The notes beneath the pieces were generated by a model. That model made no database searches. It was given only the letters and a program-made list of their open reading frames with translations, and was not told the origin of the DNA. Both the position numbers and the translations under genes were made by a program. From an uncultured Proteiniphilum sp. (GTDB lineage: Bacteria > Bacteroidota > Bacteroidia > Bacteroidales > Dysgonomonadaceae): a stretch of 48,787 nucleotides of DNA. This document shows positions 42,089-48,787 of the stretch, one piece after another (positions within the stretch are counted from its first letter, which is position 1; every line of letters begins with the position of its first letter). The stretch is taken from contig CAKMJT010000039.1 in the NCBI GenBank assembly GCA_927407015.1, forward strand, positions 1 through 48,787, given 5' to 3'.

Positions 42089-43111
42089 ATGCCGGGCACT
42101 GTCTTTCCTGCAGAGTGGTTTCCCCAGAGCGGTGTGCAGATAACCTGGCCGCATGCCGCGAGCGACTGGGCCCCGATACTGGAGGAGGTGACCCAATGCT
42201 ATATTTCTTTCTCGAAAGAGATTCTCCGGAGGGAGAAACTGCTTGTCGTCGTTCCGGAAAAGGTGGAGATCGGAAAATATTTCACGAAAGAGGAGCAGCG
42301 GAATCTGATCTGTGTGGAGATACCCTCTAACGATACATGGGCACGCGATCACGGTGCGATATCTCTTTTTGTCGACCATAAACCCGTCATTGCCGATTTC
42401 GGATTCAACGGCTGGGGGCTGAAGTTTACGGCCAACCTGGATAACCAGATTACTGGCCGCTTATTCAAAAAATCTGTCTTCCGGTCGGGTATCCATTATC
42501 AGAACAGGCTGAACTTTATCCTGGAGGGTGGATCGATAGAGTCGGACGGACGGGGGACCATCCTCACCACCAGGGCCTGCCTCCTGGCACCCAACCGCAA
42601 TCAGCCGATGTCGCAGGATGATATAGATATCTACCTGAAGAAGGTGTTAGGCGCAAAAAGAGTGCTGTGGCTCAACCACGGTTACCTGTCCGGGGATGAT
42701 ACTGACAACCACATTGATACGCTGGCCCGCTTCTGTAATGAGACAACCATCGCCTACGTACAATGTGGTGATGAACAGGATGAGCATTTTCAGGCGTTGC
42801 GGGAGATGGAGAATGAACTGAAAGCATTTGTCACGATGGATGGAGAGCCCTATCGTTTAATTGCACTGCCCATGGCCGATGCCGTCTATGACGATGATTA
42901 CCGCCTGCCGGCCACCTATGCCAATTTCCTGATTATCAACCAGGCTGTCTTGCTTCCCTTTTACGGTTCACCCCGGGATGAGGATGCCAAGGTGCAGCTG
43001 CAAAAGGCATTTCCTGACAGAGAAATCATCGGTGTCGATTGCCGTCCGTTGATCAGACAGCGCGGTTCATTGCATTGCGTGACGATGCAGTTCCCGGAAG
43101 GAATGTTGTAA
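42089..43111 (+). CDS. aguA: Agmatine deiminase
   Basis: A 340-residue agmatine deiminase (peptidyl-arginine-deiminase-like fold), converting agmatine to N-carbamoylputrescine plus ammonia. Motifs: FPAEWFPQSGVQITWPH, NDTWARDHGAI, NFILEGGSIESDG, WLNHGYLSGDDTDNHIDT (catalytic His and Asp) and the nucleophile Cys330 in RGSLHCVTMQFPEG. A good purine-rich GGAGGGG lies just before the start, unusual here because most genes in this window show no clear Shine-Dalgarno. The next gene encodes the following enzyme, aguB, after 182 bases that contain a heptad-type repeat and a small hairpin. Confidence 0.96.
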   Translation: MPGTVFPAEWFPQSGVQITWPHAASDWAPILEEVTQCYISFSKEILRREKLLVVVPEKVEIGKYFTKEEQRNLICVEIPSNDTWARDHGAISLFVDHKPVIADFGFNGWGLKFTANLDNQITGRLFKKSVFRSGIHYQNRLNFILEGGSIESDGRGTILTTRACLLAPNRNQPMSQDDIDIYLKKVLGAKRVLWLNHGYLSGDDTDNHIDTLARFCNETTIAYVQCGDEQDEHFQALREMENELKAFVTMDGEPYRLIALPMADAVYDDDYRLPATYANFLIINQAVLLPFYGSPRDEDAKVQLQKAFPDREIIGVDCRPLIRQRGSLHCVTMQFPEGML

Positions 43112-43112
43112 A

Positions 43113-43154
43113 GGTCAGCTTTCAGCGTTCAGCAATAAGTGATAAGTTTTAAGC
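43113..43154 (+). repeat. Heptad-periodic repeat directly after aguA
   Basis: Two bases after the stop codon begins a run of 7-base units of form NTCAGCN (three units) followed by ATAAG-type units (three units) and decaying copies. The same succession of units occurs on the minus strand immediately after the rnfA stop codon (45898-45932), in the same orientation relative to the gene. Function unknown. Confidence 0.65.
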
Positions 43155-43178
43155 TTTCGGCGGTCTGGGCTTAGTTTT

Positions 43179-43196
43179 CCCGCAGCGCGGGATTTT
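43179..43196 (+). terminator. Possible weak terminator after aguA
   Basis: CCCGC (43179-43183) pairs with GCGGG (43187-43191) around a 3-base loop, followed by ATTTTC. The stem is short and the T-run impure; a second small hairpin (CCCC/GGGG) lies near 43215. Confidence 0.35.
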
Positions 43197-43293
43197 CACT
43201 TCGTTTTCACGATGACCCCGTTTCAGGGGATCTACACTGCGATTCTATCAACGTTCCGCAGAGTGTCAAAAAAAAATCTTATTACAACATACA

Positions 43294-44172
43294 ATGAAAA
43301 TAGGAATCATTCAACAAGCCAACAACTCCGACAGAACGGATAATGTTTCCCGGTTACAATCGAAGGTCAGTAGTCTGGCCGGTCGGGGAGCAGATATGGT
43401 TGTTTTGCAGGAACTGCACAACGGTCTCTACTTCTGTCAGACCGAAGAGACCGCTGTTTTTGATCAGGCGGAAACCATCCCGGGCCCTTCAACCGATCTG
43501 TTCGGGCAGCTGGCAGGGGAACTGCATATCGTTATCGTCCTTTCTCTTTTCGAGAAAAGAGCTTCCGGTATCTATCACAATACGGCGGTGGTGATCGAAA
43601 AAGACGGATCCATCGCGGGTAAATACCGGAAGATGCATATCCCCGATGATCCAGCCTATTATGAGAAGTTTTACTTCACTCCCGGTGATCTGGGCTTCCG
43701 GCCCATAGATACTTCCGTGGGACGACTGGGCCTGCTGGTCTGCTGGGATCAGTGGTATCCCGAGGCTGCGCGGCTGATGACCCTGGCCGGTGCCGAACTG
43801 CTGATCTATCCGACCGCTATCGGCTGGGAATCATCCGATCCGGAAGAGGAGAAACAGCGACAGCTGGATGCCTGGGTGACCCTTCAACGGGGCCATGCTA
43901 TTGCCAACGGCATCCCGGTTGTCTCTGTCAACCGTACCGGTCTGGAAGCCGACCCGTCGGAACAGACAAACGGCATCCGTTTCTGGGGAAACAGTTTTGT
44001 GTGCGGGCCGCAGGGTGAGTTTTTATACCGGGCACCTCAGGATGAAGAGGTTGATCAGATTGTGGAGATTAATCCGGAACGAACGGAAAATGTTCGCCGC
44101 TGGTGGCCTTTCTTCCGTGATCGACGTATTGATGCGTATGGTGATCTGACGAAGCGATGGATCGACGAATGA
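43294..44172 (+). CDS. aguB: N-carbamoylputrescine amidase
   Basis: A 292-residue nitrilase-superfamily enzyme that hydrolyses N-carbamoylputrescine to putrescine, CO2 and ammonia. The catalytic triad is visible: Glu40 in VVLQELHNGLYF, Lys113 in GKYRKMHIPDDP and Cys150 in LLVCWDQWYPEAARL. IAAGWE-type substrate-loop sequence appears as YPTAIGWESSDPEE. Length and motifs fit the plant/bacterial AguB family closely. Together with aguA it gives a two-step agmatine-to-putrescine route. A strong hairpin ends the transcript. Confidence 0.96.
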   Translation: MKIGIIQQANNSDRTDNVSRLQSKVSSLAGRGADMVVLQELHNGLYFCQTEETAVFDQAETIPGPSTDLFGQLAGELHIVIVLSLFEKRASGIYHNTAVVIEKDGSIAGKYRKMHIPDDPAYYEKFYFTPGDLGFRPIDTSVGRLGLLVCWDQWYPEAARLMTLAGAELLIYPTAIGWESSDPEEEKQRQLDAWVTLQRGHAIANGIPVVSVNRTGLEADPSEQTNGIRFWGNSFVCGPQGEFLYRAPQDEEVDQIVEINPERTENVRRWWPFFRDRRIDAYGDLTKRWIDE

Positions 44173-44183
44173 AATGAAATCGA

Positions 44184-44214
44184 AAAAGGTCACCCGTTCA
44201 GGGTGACCTTTTCA
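44184..44214 (+). terminator. Bidirectional rho-independent terminator between aguB and the DUF6600 gene
   Basis: AAAAGGTCACCC (44184-44195) pairs perfectly over 12 bases with GGGTGACCTTTT (44201-44212) around a 5-base loop. A-rich and T-rich flanks on both sides let it serve aguB (+) and the convergent gene ending at 44235 (-). Confidence 0.9.
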
Positions 44215-44234
44215 TTACACATACTTTAAGCTGG

Positions 44235-45674
44235 TTATCTGCGGCCGCTGGATCTCTCCGATCTGGTTTCGGCCTTGCTGCTTCTGGAAGCTGTCGCATT
44301 TCTGCTGCTCGAAGCACTTCTCTGCGGGGCTACCGAGGCGCTTCTGTTGCTCGAAGCACTTCTCTGCGGGCTCACTGTCGCATTTCTGCTGCTGCTTCGT
44401 GAGGTACTCTGTGATCTTACCGCGGCACTTCTGTTGGTTGAGCTACTTCTCTGCGGAGCTACTGATGCGCTTCTGTTAGCAGTTCTCTGCGGAGCTATTG
44501 ATACGCTTCTGCTGTTTCTGTTGGTGGAGCTTTCCGGTCTGACAGAGGCATTGCGATCAGTATTCTGTCTCGTTTGAGGAGCCGTCCGGGTCACGTTCTT
44601 TTCCCTGTTGTTCGCTGAGCGTTCCATCTCTTGTCTTGTGTTATTGGAACGTTCCACGGCGCTTCCCCTGGACTGAGTGTTTCTGGTCGCCGGATTAACC
44701 GACGTTGACCGTTGGCTGTTGCTTCCCGCATTGTTGTTTCTGATGTTTCCGCTTCCGGCGTCTCTTGCACTTGAGTTGGCTCTATCCACATTGCTGTTTC
44801 TACCGGTGGACAACCTGTTGTTTACAGCTGTCCGTGCGTTTGCGGTTCGGTCCCTTGATACTTCAGGACGATACACGCTCACTGCACTGTTGCTGACCCT
44901 GGTAGATCTGCCGGAACGGTTGGCGGTGCTTTCAAGTCGGCGGACGGTTGCTCTCCTGCCAGTCTCCCTTTCGTAATCCCGGGCACTCGGTCCGCTGTAA
45001 TAGCGGTTGTTGTTATAAACATAGGTATTGTTGATGATCGTAGTCCGGTTGTAGATGGACGGGCTGTACCTGTTATAGTATCGGTGCATGTTGTGGTGGT
45101 ACATATACCTGCTGGGAAGGAATGTCCAGTAGATGGAGGGGATATTCAAGTGGATGTTGATGCTTATTCTCGGTCCCATCGGTGCCCATCCGTAATAGCC
45201 GCCGCCACTTCTCCATGTCACCCAAGCCGGTGCCCACTCGTAACCCGGGATCCATGCCCATCCGTAGTAGTCGTCATAGTACCATGTGCCGTAATGAAAC
45301 GGTGCCCAACCCCAGGAGTAATCCGATACCCACGTGTTGCCGTAATCGGTCATCACCCAATATCCGTTGGTGGAGTAAGGGTGGAAGTTGCGTCCCACGT
45401 TGGGAACCCATACACGGCCATAGCTGCGGTTGTTGATCCACCTTCCGTGAGGCCTCAGTTCATTGTAGAAAACATTGAAGCTTATACCTCTATTATTGTC
45501 ATAATTATTGTTGGCGTAATAATCATCATTGTCATCATAATCATCTTCATAATAGCCGTCATCTTCGTCGTAATCATAATTACCCTGAGAATATGCATTG
45601 CCTTGTGAAGTGAAGCTGAATGATAACAGCATTGCCGTTATCATGAGGAAGAAGGGGTGTCTTAAAGCTTTCAT
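44235..45674 (-). CDS. DUF6600-like secreted Trp/Tyr-rich protein with low-complexity Arg/Ser tail
   Basis: A 479-residue exported protein (signal peptide ending near GNAYS). A very acidic Tyr/Asp segment follows (residues about 30-60, DYDEDDGYYEDDYDDND). Residues about 65-200 are the conserved part: RPHGRWINNRSYGRVWVPN, YSTNGYWVMTDYGNTWVSD, GWAPFHYGTWYYDDYYGWAW, APAWVTWRSGGGYYGWAPMG; this Trp/Gly pattern fits DUF6600. Residues about 250-479 are low complexity, rich in Arg, Ser, Asn and Thr, with a repeated SVAPQRSxSxNRSA unit. No enzymatic motif is seen. A cell-envelope or matrix role is plausible but unproven. It is transcribed against aguB and away from rnf. Confidence 0.75.
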   Translation of the reverse strand: MKALRHPFFLMITAMLLSFSFTSQGNAYSQGNYDYDEDDGYYEDDYDDNDDYYANNNYDNNRGISFNVFYNELRPHGRWINNRSYGRVWVPNVGRNFHPYSTNGYWVMTDYGNTWVSDYSWGWAPFHYGTWYYDDYYGWAWIPGYEWAPAWVTWRSGGGYYGWAPMGPRISINIHLNIPSIYWTFLPSRYMYHHNMHRYYNRYSPSIYNRTTIINNTYVYNNNRYYSGPSARDYERETGRRATVRRLESTANRSGRSTRVSNSAVSVYRPEVSRDRTANARTAVNNRLSTGRNSNVDRANSSARDAGSGNIRNNNAGSNSQRSTSVNPATRNTQSRGSAVERSNNTRQEMERSANNREKNVTRTAPQTRQNTDRNASVRPESSTNRNSRSVSIAPQRTANRSASVAPQRSSSTNRSAAVRSQSTSRSSSRNATVSPQRSASSNRSASVAPQRSASSSRNATASRSSKAETRSERSSGRR

Positions 45675-45781
45675 ATTCGTAATTTTTAAAGGGTGTAACT
45701 TCTTTAATTTAACGTTAAGACCTGCTTTTTGAAAAATGGTTTAACCCCCTGTCTATCGTAATTGGTGAATTAATCACAAAA

Positions 45782-45827
45782 CGACAAAATAAAACCGGCG
45801 CCTGATCCAAACGGTATCAAACGCCGG
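45782..45827 (-). terminator. Probable rho-independent terminator of the rnf operon
   Basis: CCGGCG (45795-45800) pairs with CGCCGG (45822-45827), with an inner TGATCC/GGTATCA helix. On the minus strand the stem is followed by TTTTATTTTG, and it lies about 105 bases after the rnfA stop. Confidence 0.75.
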
Positions 45828-45839
45828 ACACATTCGCTG

Positions 45840-45932
45840 ACTTCTGAGAGCTCCCCACTTCCCGCCTACCGCTGACTCTTGTAGCTGAGAGTTGACTGCT
45901 TATAACTTATAGCTGATTGCTGACCGCTGACC
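45840..45932 (-). repeat. Heptad-periodic repeat directly after rnfA
   Basis: Reading on the minus strand from the rnfA stop codon, 7-base units of form NTCAGCN are followed by ATAAG-type units and then decayed NTCARCN copies out to about 45840. The first five units align with those after aguA (43113-43154). It fills the space between the rnfA stop and the terminator. Confidence 0.65.
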
Positions 45933-46516
45933 TATTTGAACACCTGGTCGATACCGGAGAACCCCATGAAAGCCATGGCCATGATACCGGCTGTAATCAG
46001 CGCGATGGGTATTCCTTTCATGGCAGTGGGTATCTTCGTGAGTTCCATCTGCTCGCGGACACTGGAAAAGATAATCAGCGCCATGGCATAACCTATTGCG
46101 GTAGCAACGGCATAGATGACCGATTCGAGCAGGTTGAAATCTTTTTGGATCACTAAAATAGCTACACCCAGGATCACACAGTTCGTGGTAATAAGAGGAA
46201 GGAAAACGCCCAGTGCCTGATAAAGGGCAGGGGAGATTTTCTTCAGCACAATCTCTACCAGCTGTACCAAAGCTGCGATCACGAGAATAAAGGAGATGGT
46301 CTGCAGGTATCCCAGTCCGAAAGGCTCCAATACTCCTTTTTGAAGCAGAAAGGTGACGAGTGTAGCGATGGTTAAGACAAAGGTTACGGCCAGTCCCATC
46401 CCGATAGCCGTATCAACTTTCTTTGAGACACCCAGAAAAGGGCATATTCCTAAGAATTGTGAGAAAACCACATTGTTTACAAATATGGCAACAATAATAA
46501 TTCCGATTAATTCCAT
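45932..46516 (-). CDS. rnfA: Rnf electron transport complex subunit A
   Basis: A 194-residue integral membrane protein, RnfA, of the ferredoxin:NAD+ oxidoreductase that pumps Na+ or H+. Six transmembrane helices are evident. Signature segments: NNVVFSQFLGICPFLGVSKK near the N-terminus (with the conserved Cys), LPLITTNCVILGVA in the middle (second conserved Cys, ITTNC) and a GIPIALITAGIMAMAFMGF end. RnfA and RnfE are inverted-topology homologues that form the membrane core and share a [2Fe-2S] site through these Cys residues. Last gene of the operon, 12 bases after rnfE, and followed by a heptad repeat and a terminator. Confidence 0.97.
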   Translation of the reverse strand: MELIGIIIVAIFVNNVVFSQFLGICPFLGVSKKVDTAIGMGLAVTFVLTIATLVTFLLQKGVLEPFGLGYLQTISFILVIAALVQLVEIVLKKISPALYQALGVFLPLITTNCVILGVAILVIQKDFNLLESVIYAVATAIGYAMALIIFSSVREQMELTKIPTAMKGIPIALITAGIMAMAFMGFSGIDQVFK

Positions 46517-46528
46517 AGTCTTCTGTTG

Positions 46529-47128
46529 CTAATGGGGTTCTTTCTTTTGTTGTAGCAGGTTGAAAAGAGTGATGAGATATCCCAGTACGATAAAGGCTCC
46601 GGGGGCAAGCACAAAAATCAGGGAACCATATTGTGCCGGATAGAGTGTCATAGAGAATATTTTGCCGGTACCCAGCAGTTCGCGTGAAGCACCCAGCAGG
46701 GTAAGTGCAAGGGTAAAGCCCAGGCCAATACCGAGGCCATCGAAAATAGAAGAGAGTACGCCATTCTTCGAGGCGAACGACTCAGCACGGCCCAGCACGA
46801 TGCAGTTGACCACGATCAGCGGGATAAAGATTCCCAGACTCTCGGCCAGTGCCGGCACGTAGGCATTCATCATCATCTCGATGATGGTCACGAAGGTGGC
46901 GATCACCACAATAAATGCCGGTATACGTACCATGTCGGGAATCAGGTTTTTCAGCAGTGAGATCACTGCATTCGAGCAGATCAGCACAAACATCGTTGCC
47001 AGCCCCATGCTCATCCCGTTCACAGCCGAGCTGGTGGTCGCCAGGGTGGGGCACATCCCCAAAAGCAGTACGAAAATGGGGTTTTCCCTGATGATACCGT
47101 TTACAAGAACTTTCAGATTTTTATTCAT
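46529..47128 (-). CDS. rnfE: Rnf electron transport complex subunit E
   Basis: A 199-residue membrane protein, RnfE, paired with RnfA in the Rnf core. The frame extends 24 codons upstream inside rnfG, but MNKNLKVLVNGIIRENPIFV at 47128 is the family start and gives an 8-base overlap with rnfG, matching the rnfD/rnfG overlap. Conserved segments: LLLGMCPTLATTSSAVNG (Cys), IPLIVVNCIVLGRAESFA (Cys) and a C-terminal membrane helix. Six transmembrane helices expected. The protein ends with a short charged tail (QQKKEPH). Confidence 0.95.
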   Translation of the reverse strand: MNKNLKVLVNGIIRENPIFVLLLGMCPTLATTSSAVNGMSMGLATMFVLICSNAVISLLKNLIPDMVRIPAFIVVIATFVTIIEMMMNAYVPALAESLGIFIPLIVVNCIVLGRAESFASKNGVLSSIFDGLGIGLGFTLALTLLGASRELLGTGKIFSMTLYPAQYGSLIFVLAPGAFIVLGYLITLFNLLQQKKEPH

Positions 47129-47786
47129 GATGGTCTCCTCCCTCCACTTTTGTTTCCTCTTTCTCCTTCTCTGCAGAAGCGGAAGCTCCTGAGAGGGCAT
47201 CCTTCCTGCCGTCGCTGTACGCGGTATAGGCTCTGTTCACCGCCTCCAGGAAGGCCCTGGAGGTGATGGTCGATGCGGTGATGGCATCCACATCGCCTCC
47301 GTCCTTCGAGACAGAGAGCGGCCCTTGTGACAGGTCTCTTCCCACGACCGACTGTCGTGGTCGGGATGCATCCTTGAACCATTCCGTCATTTTAGCTCCC
47401 AGGCCGGGAGTCTCCGCATGTTGCAGCACAGCGTAGTTCACGATCTTATCCTCCATGTCTAAACCTACCATGATCCGGATTGTTCCGCTGAAACCGTTGT
47501 CCGAAAAGCTGTTGAATGCGAAACCGACCAGCTTCTCCCCTTTCCTGGCCGGGTAGACGAGCAGCGAGTCACCGGTGCCATCAGGCATACTGTAGGCTTC
47601 TGCCACCGGATCGTTATCGAAAGGCGGCACCACCTCTCTGATGGCATTCTGCAGTTTCATCGCCCTGGCTTCAGCTATGGGCTTCGCGGTCATTTTATTC
47701 GCCTGCGCCAGCAACACGGCCACCGTGAGGCAGATGACCGACAGCGAAAGGAACATATTTTTGAATGATGATTGTAATTTAGCCAT
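47121..47786 (-). CDS. rnfG: Rnf electron transport complex subunit G (FMN-carrying)
   Basis: A 221-residue RnfG with one N-terminal membrane helix (residues about 10-28) and a periplasmic FMN-binding domain. FMN is attached through a phosphodiester bond to a Thr by the flavin transferase ApbE. Here the attachment motif reads DAITASTITS (about residue 165 onward) where many relatives have DxxTGATxTS, so Gly-Ala is replaced by Ala-Ser. Other landmarks: HAETPGLGAKMTEWFKD, GTIRIMVGLD. The tail after residue 200 is Lys/Glu-rich. It overlaps rnfD by eight bases and rnfE by eight bases, indicating translational coupling. Confidence 0.95.
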   Translation of the reverse strand: MAKLQSSFKNMFLSLSVICLTVAVLLAQANKMTAKPIAEARAMKLQNAIREVVPPFDNDPVAEAYSMPDGTGDSLLVYPARKGEKLVGFAFNSFSDNGFSGTIRIMVGLDMEDKIVNYAVLQHAETPGLGAKMTEWFKDASRPRQSVVGRDLSQGPLSVSKDGGDVDAITASTITSRAFLEAVNRAYTAYSDGRKDALSGASASAEKEKEETKVEGGDHHE

Positions 47787-48229
47787 GTTTTGCTACCTCC
47801 CCGAATCGTTTAGGTGTTGTGTAATTATTGATCAGCGGTGTAAAGGCGTTCATCAGCAGGATGGCAAACGAGACTCCCTCGGGATAGGCTCCCCAGAGAC
47901 GAATCGCCACGGTGATAAAGCCGATCGCCACTCCGTAGATCAGCATGCCTTTCCTTGTCATGGGTGAGGTGACATAGTCGGTGGCCATAAAGACAGCTCC
48001 CAGCATCAGCCCCCCGGAAAAGAGATGCACCAGCGGATGGTATACCGGCGTAGGGTTGAACAGGTAGAGGATACCCGTGAAAAGAGCGACGGTAGCCAAT
48101 ATGGAAAGCGGTATGTGCCAGGTGATCACCTTCTTCCAGAGCAGGTAGATCAGGCCGAGGAGCAACGCAGCCACGCTCATCTCTCCCAGTGATCCCGGTT
48201 CTGTTCCCAGAAACATGTCCATCAGCGGG
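47779..48229 (-). CDS. rnfD: Rnf electron transport complex subunit D, C-terminal part only (cut by chimeric junction)
   Basis: About 149 residues from [18 protein letters not shown] to the stop, matching the C-terminal membrane half of Rnf[82 protein letters not shown]. RnfD is normally about 330 residues, with its covalent FMN site in the missing N-terminal half. Upstream of about 48230 the open frame continues, but its translation (MTWTMPPL and before) is the antisense of a leuC fragment, so it is not rnfD. Genes rnfC and rnfB would be expected further upstream on the true chromosome. Confidence 0.9.
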
Positions 48230-48652
48230 GGCATCGTCCACGTCATCGGCCCGGAGCAGGGGGCGACCTTGCCGGGCATGACCGTGGTCTGCGGTGACTC
48301 CCATACCTCGACCCATGGTGCGTTCGGCGCCCTGGCCCACGGTATTGGTACTTCCGAGGTGGAGCATGTGTTCGCCACCCAGTGCCTGGTCGCCAAGAAA
48401 ATGAAGAACATGCTGGTGCGGGTCGAAGGCACCTTGCCCTTCGGCGTGACGGCCAAGGACATCGTGCTGGCAGTGATCGGCAAGATCGGTACCGCCGGCG
48501 GCAACGGTCATGCCATCGAATTTGCCGGCAGCGCTATTCGCGACCTGTCCATCGAAGGCCGCATGACCATTTGCAATATGTCCATCGAAGCCGGTGCCCG
48601 CGTGGGCATGGTGGCGGCGGATGAAAAAACCGTGGAGTACGTCAAGGGGCGT
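48230..48652 (+). pseudogene. leuC: Internal fragment of leuC (3-isopropylmalate dehydratase large subunit), probably a contig chimera
   Basis: About 140 residues of LeuC, an aconitase-type [4Fe-4S] enzyme of leucine synthesis: [92 protein letters not shown], ending VEYVKGR where the real gene would continue. Neither the natural start nor end is present: family members are about 470 residues. The stretch is markedly GC-rich and reads like Proteobacteria (beta group), unlike the Bacteroidota DNA before it. It joins the rnfD frame at a GGGGGC on the opposite strand. Best explained as chimeric joining in amplification or assembly. Confidence 0.85.
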
Positions 48653-48787
48653 TACATTAAATAACTCAAATTCATATTTTTCATGCTTTGGATAACCTAC
48701 TGGAATACCACCATGGGCCTGGCCGTCGAGTTCGACTTTTTGCGCGCTCAAGGTGCCGTCATGGATTTGCCCGTTGCTGGCGCGAAA
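48653..48787. other. Unidentified sequence after a second junction
   Basis: After VEYVKGR the leuC frame reads YIK and stops, and a short AT-rich stretch (about 48654-48700) leads into GC-rich sequence to the window end. On the minus strand an open frame runs through it (GQIHDGTLSAQKVELDGQ) and on the plus strand another (TTMGLAVEFDFLRAQG); I recognise neither. It does not continue leuC or rnf. Confidence 0.4.

Noticed and set aside
45084..45608. 174-codon plus-strand open frame rich in Val and Ile
   Set aside because: Antisense of the DUF6600 gene; the Ile/Val run is the complement of its Asp/Tyr codons.
43113..45932. CRISPR array suggested by short repeats after aguA and rnfA
   Set aside because: Units are 7 bases long with no unique spacers of constant length and no cas genes.
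48230..48652. Natural horizontal transfer of leuC into the rnf operon
   Set aside because: Only an internal gene fragment is present, both of its ends are abrupt, and it sits at the window end; a chimera is simpler.
47825..48751. 308-codon minus-strand open frame
   Set aside because: It spans both chimeric junctions and is out of frame with rnfD; no part resembles a known protein convincingly.

Overview
The window reads as a Bacteroidota chromosome segment, most likely order Bacteroidales. The evidence is a SusC/SusD pair, many Bacteroidota-type secreted glycoside hydrolases, a fused lpxC-fabZ gene between lpxD and lpxA, an rnf operon, and TAnnTTTG-type promoter boxes. Genus cannot be assigned from the sequence alone.

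Positions 1 to about 38000 are one large polysaccharide utilization locus (PUL), nearly all on the + strand and relatively AT-rich. It starts inside a susC gene, so its left end and any regulator are outside the window. The order is: SusC, SusD and a FISUMP-domain lipoprotein (glycan capture and import); a GH16 with three Ig-like repeats; GH97; GH29; a DUF6259-like putative glycosidase; an exported Gfo/Idh/MocA oxidoreductase; three tandem GH16 paralogues; a second GH29; a CE1-like esterase; a parallel beta-helix protein; GH3; a second alpha/beta-hydrolase; a GH28-like protein; a GH127/DUF1680 lipoprotein; a beta-helix protein with a C-terminal PDZ domain; a truncated GH29 remnant; GH27; GH2; and galM. 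The predicted activities (endo-beta-glycanases plus fucosidase-, galactosidase-, arabinosidase-, uronidase- and esterase-type enzymes) fit a branched, decorated, galactose/fucose-containing heteropolysaccharide. No sulfatase is present, which argues against a typical sulfated algal galactan. The exact substrate is not known.

The right part of the PUL is scarred by mobile elements: an IS3-type orfA remnant fused in frame to the GH127 gene, an IS4-type transposase tail, and a 426-bp internally deleted IS with 20-bp terminal inverted repeats. The GH29 remnant ends abruptly against the GH27 gene.

A tRNA-Pro(GGG) with its own promoter and terminator (about 38090-38247) marks the change to GC-richer housekeeping DNA. 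That part holds lpxD, lpxC-fabZ and lpxA (lipid A synthesis), aguA and aguB (agmatine to putrescine), a divergent secreted DUF6600 protein, and the minus-strand rnfD-G-E-A genes (ion-pumping ferredoxin:NAD oxidoreductase).

At about 48230 the rnfD reading frame breaks into an internal, GC-rich, proteobacterial-looking leuC fragment, which itself breaks at about 48652 into unrelated sequence. I read this end as a chimeric contig end rather than biology.

The observations most worth following are the GH16 family with its tandem, partly homogenized copies, the beta-helix/PDZ and DUF6259-like proteins, the in-frame IS-GH127 fusion, and a heptad-periodic repeat that directly follows the stop codons of both aguA and rnfA.
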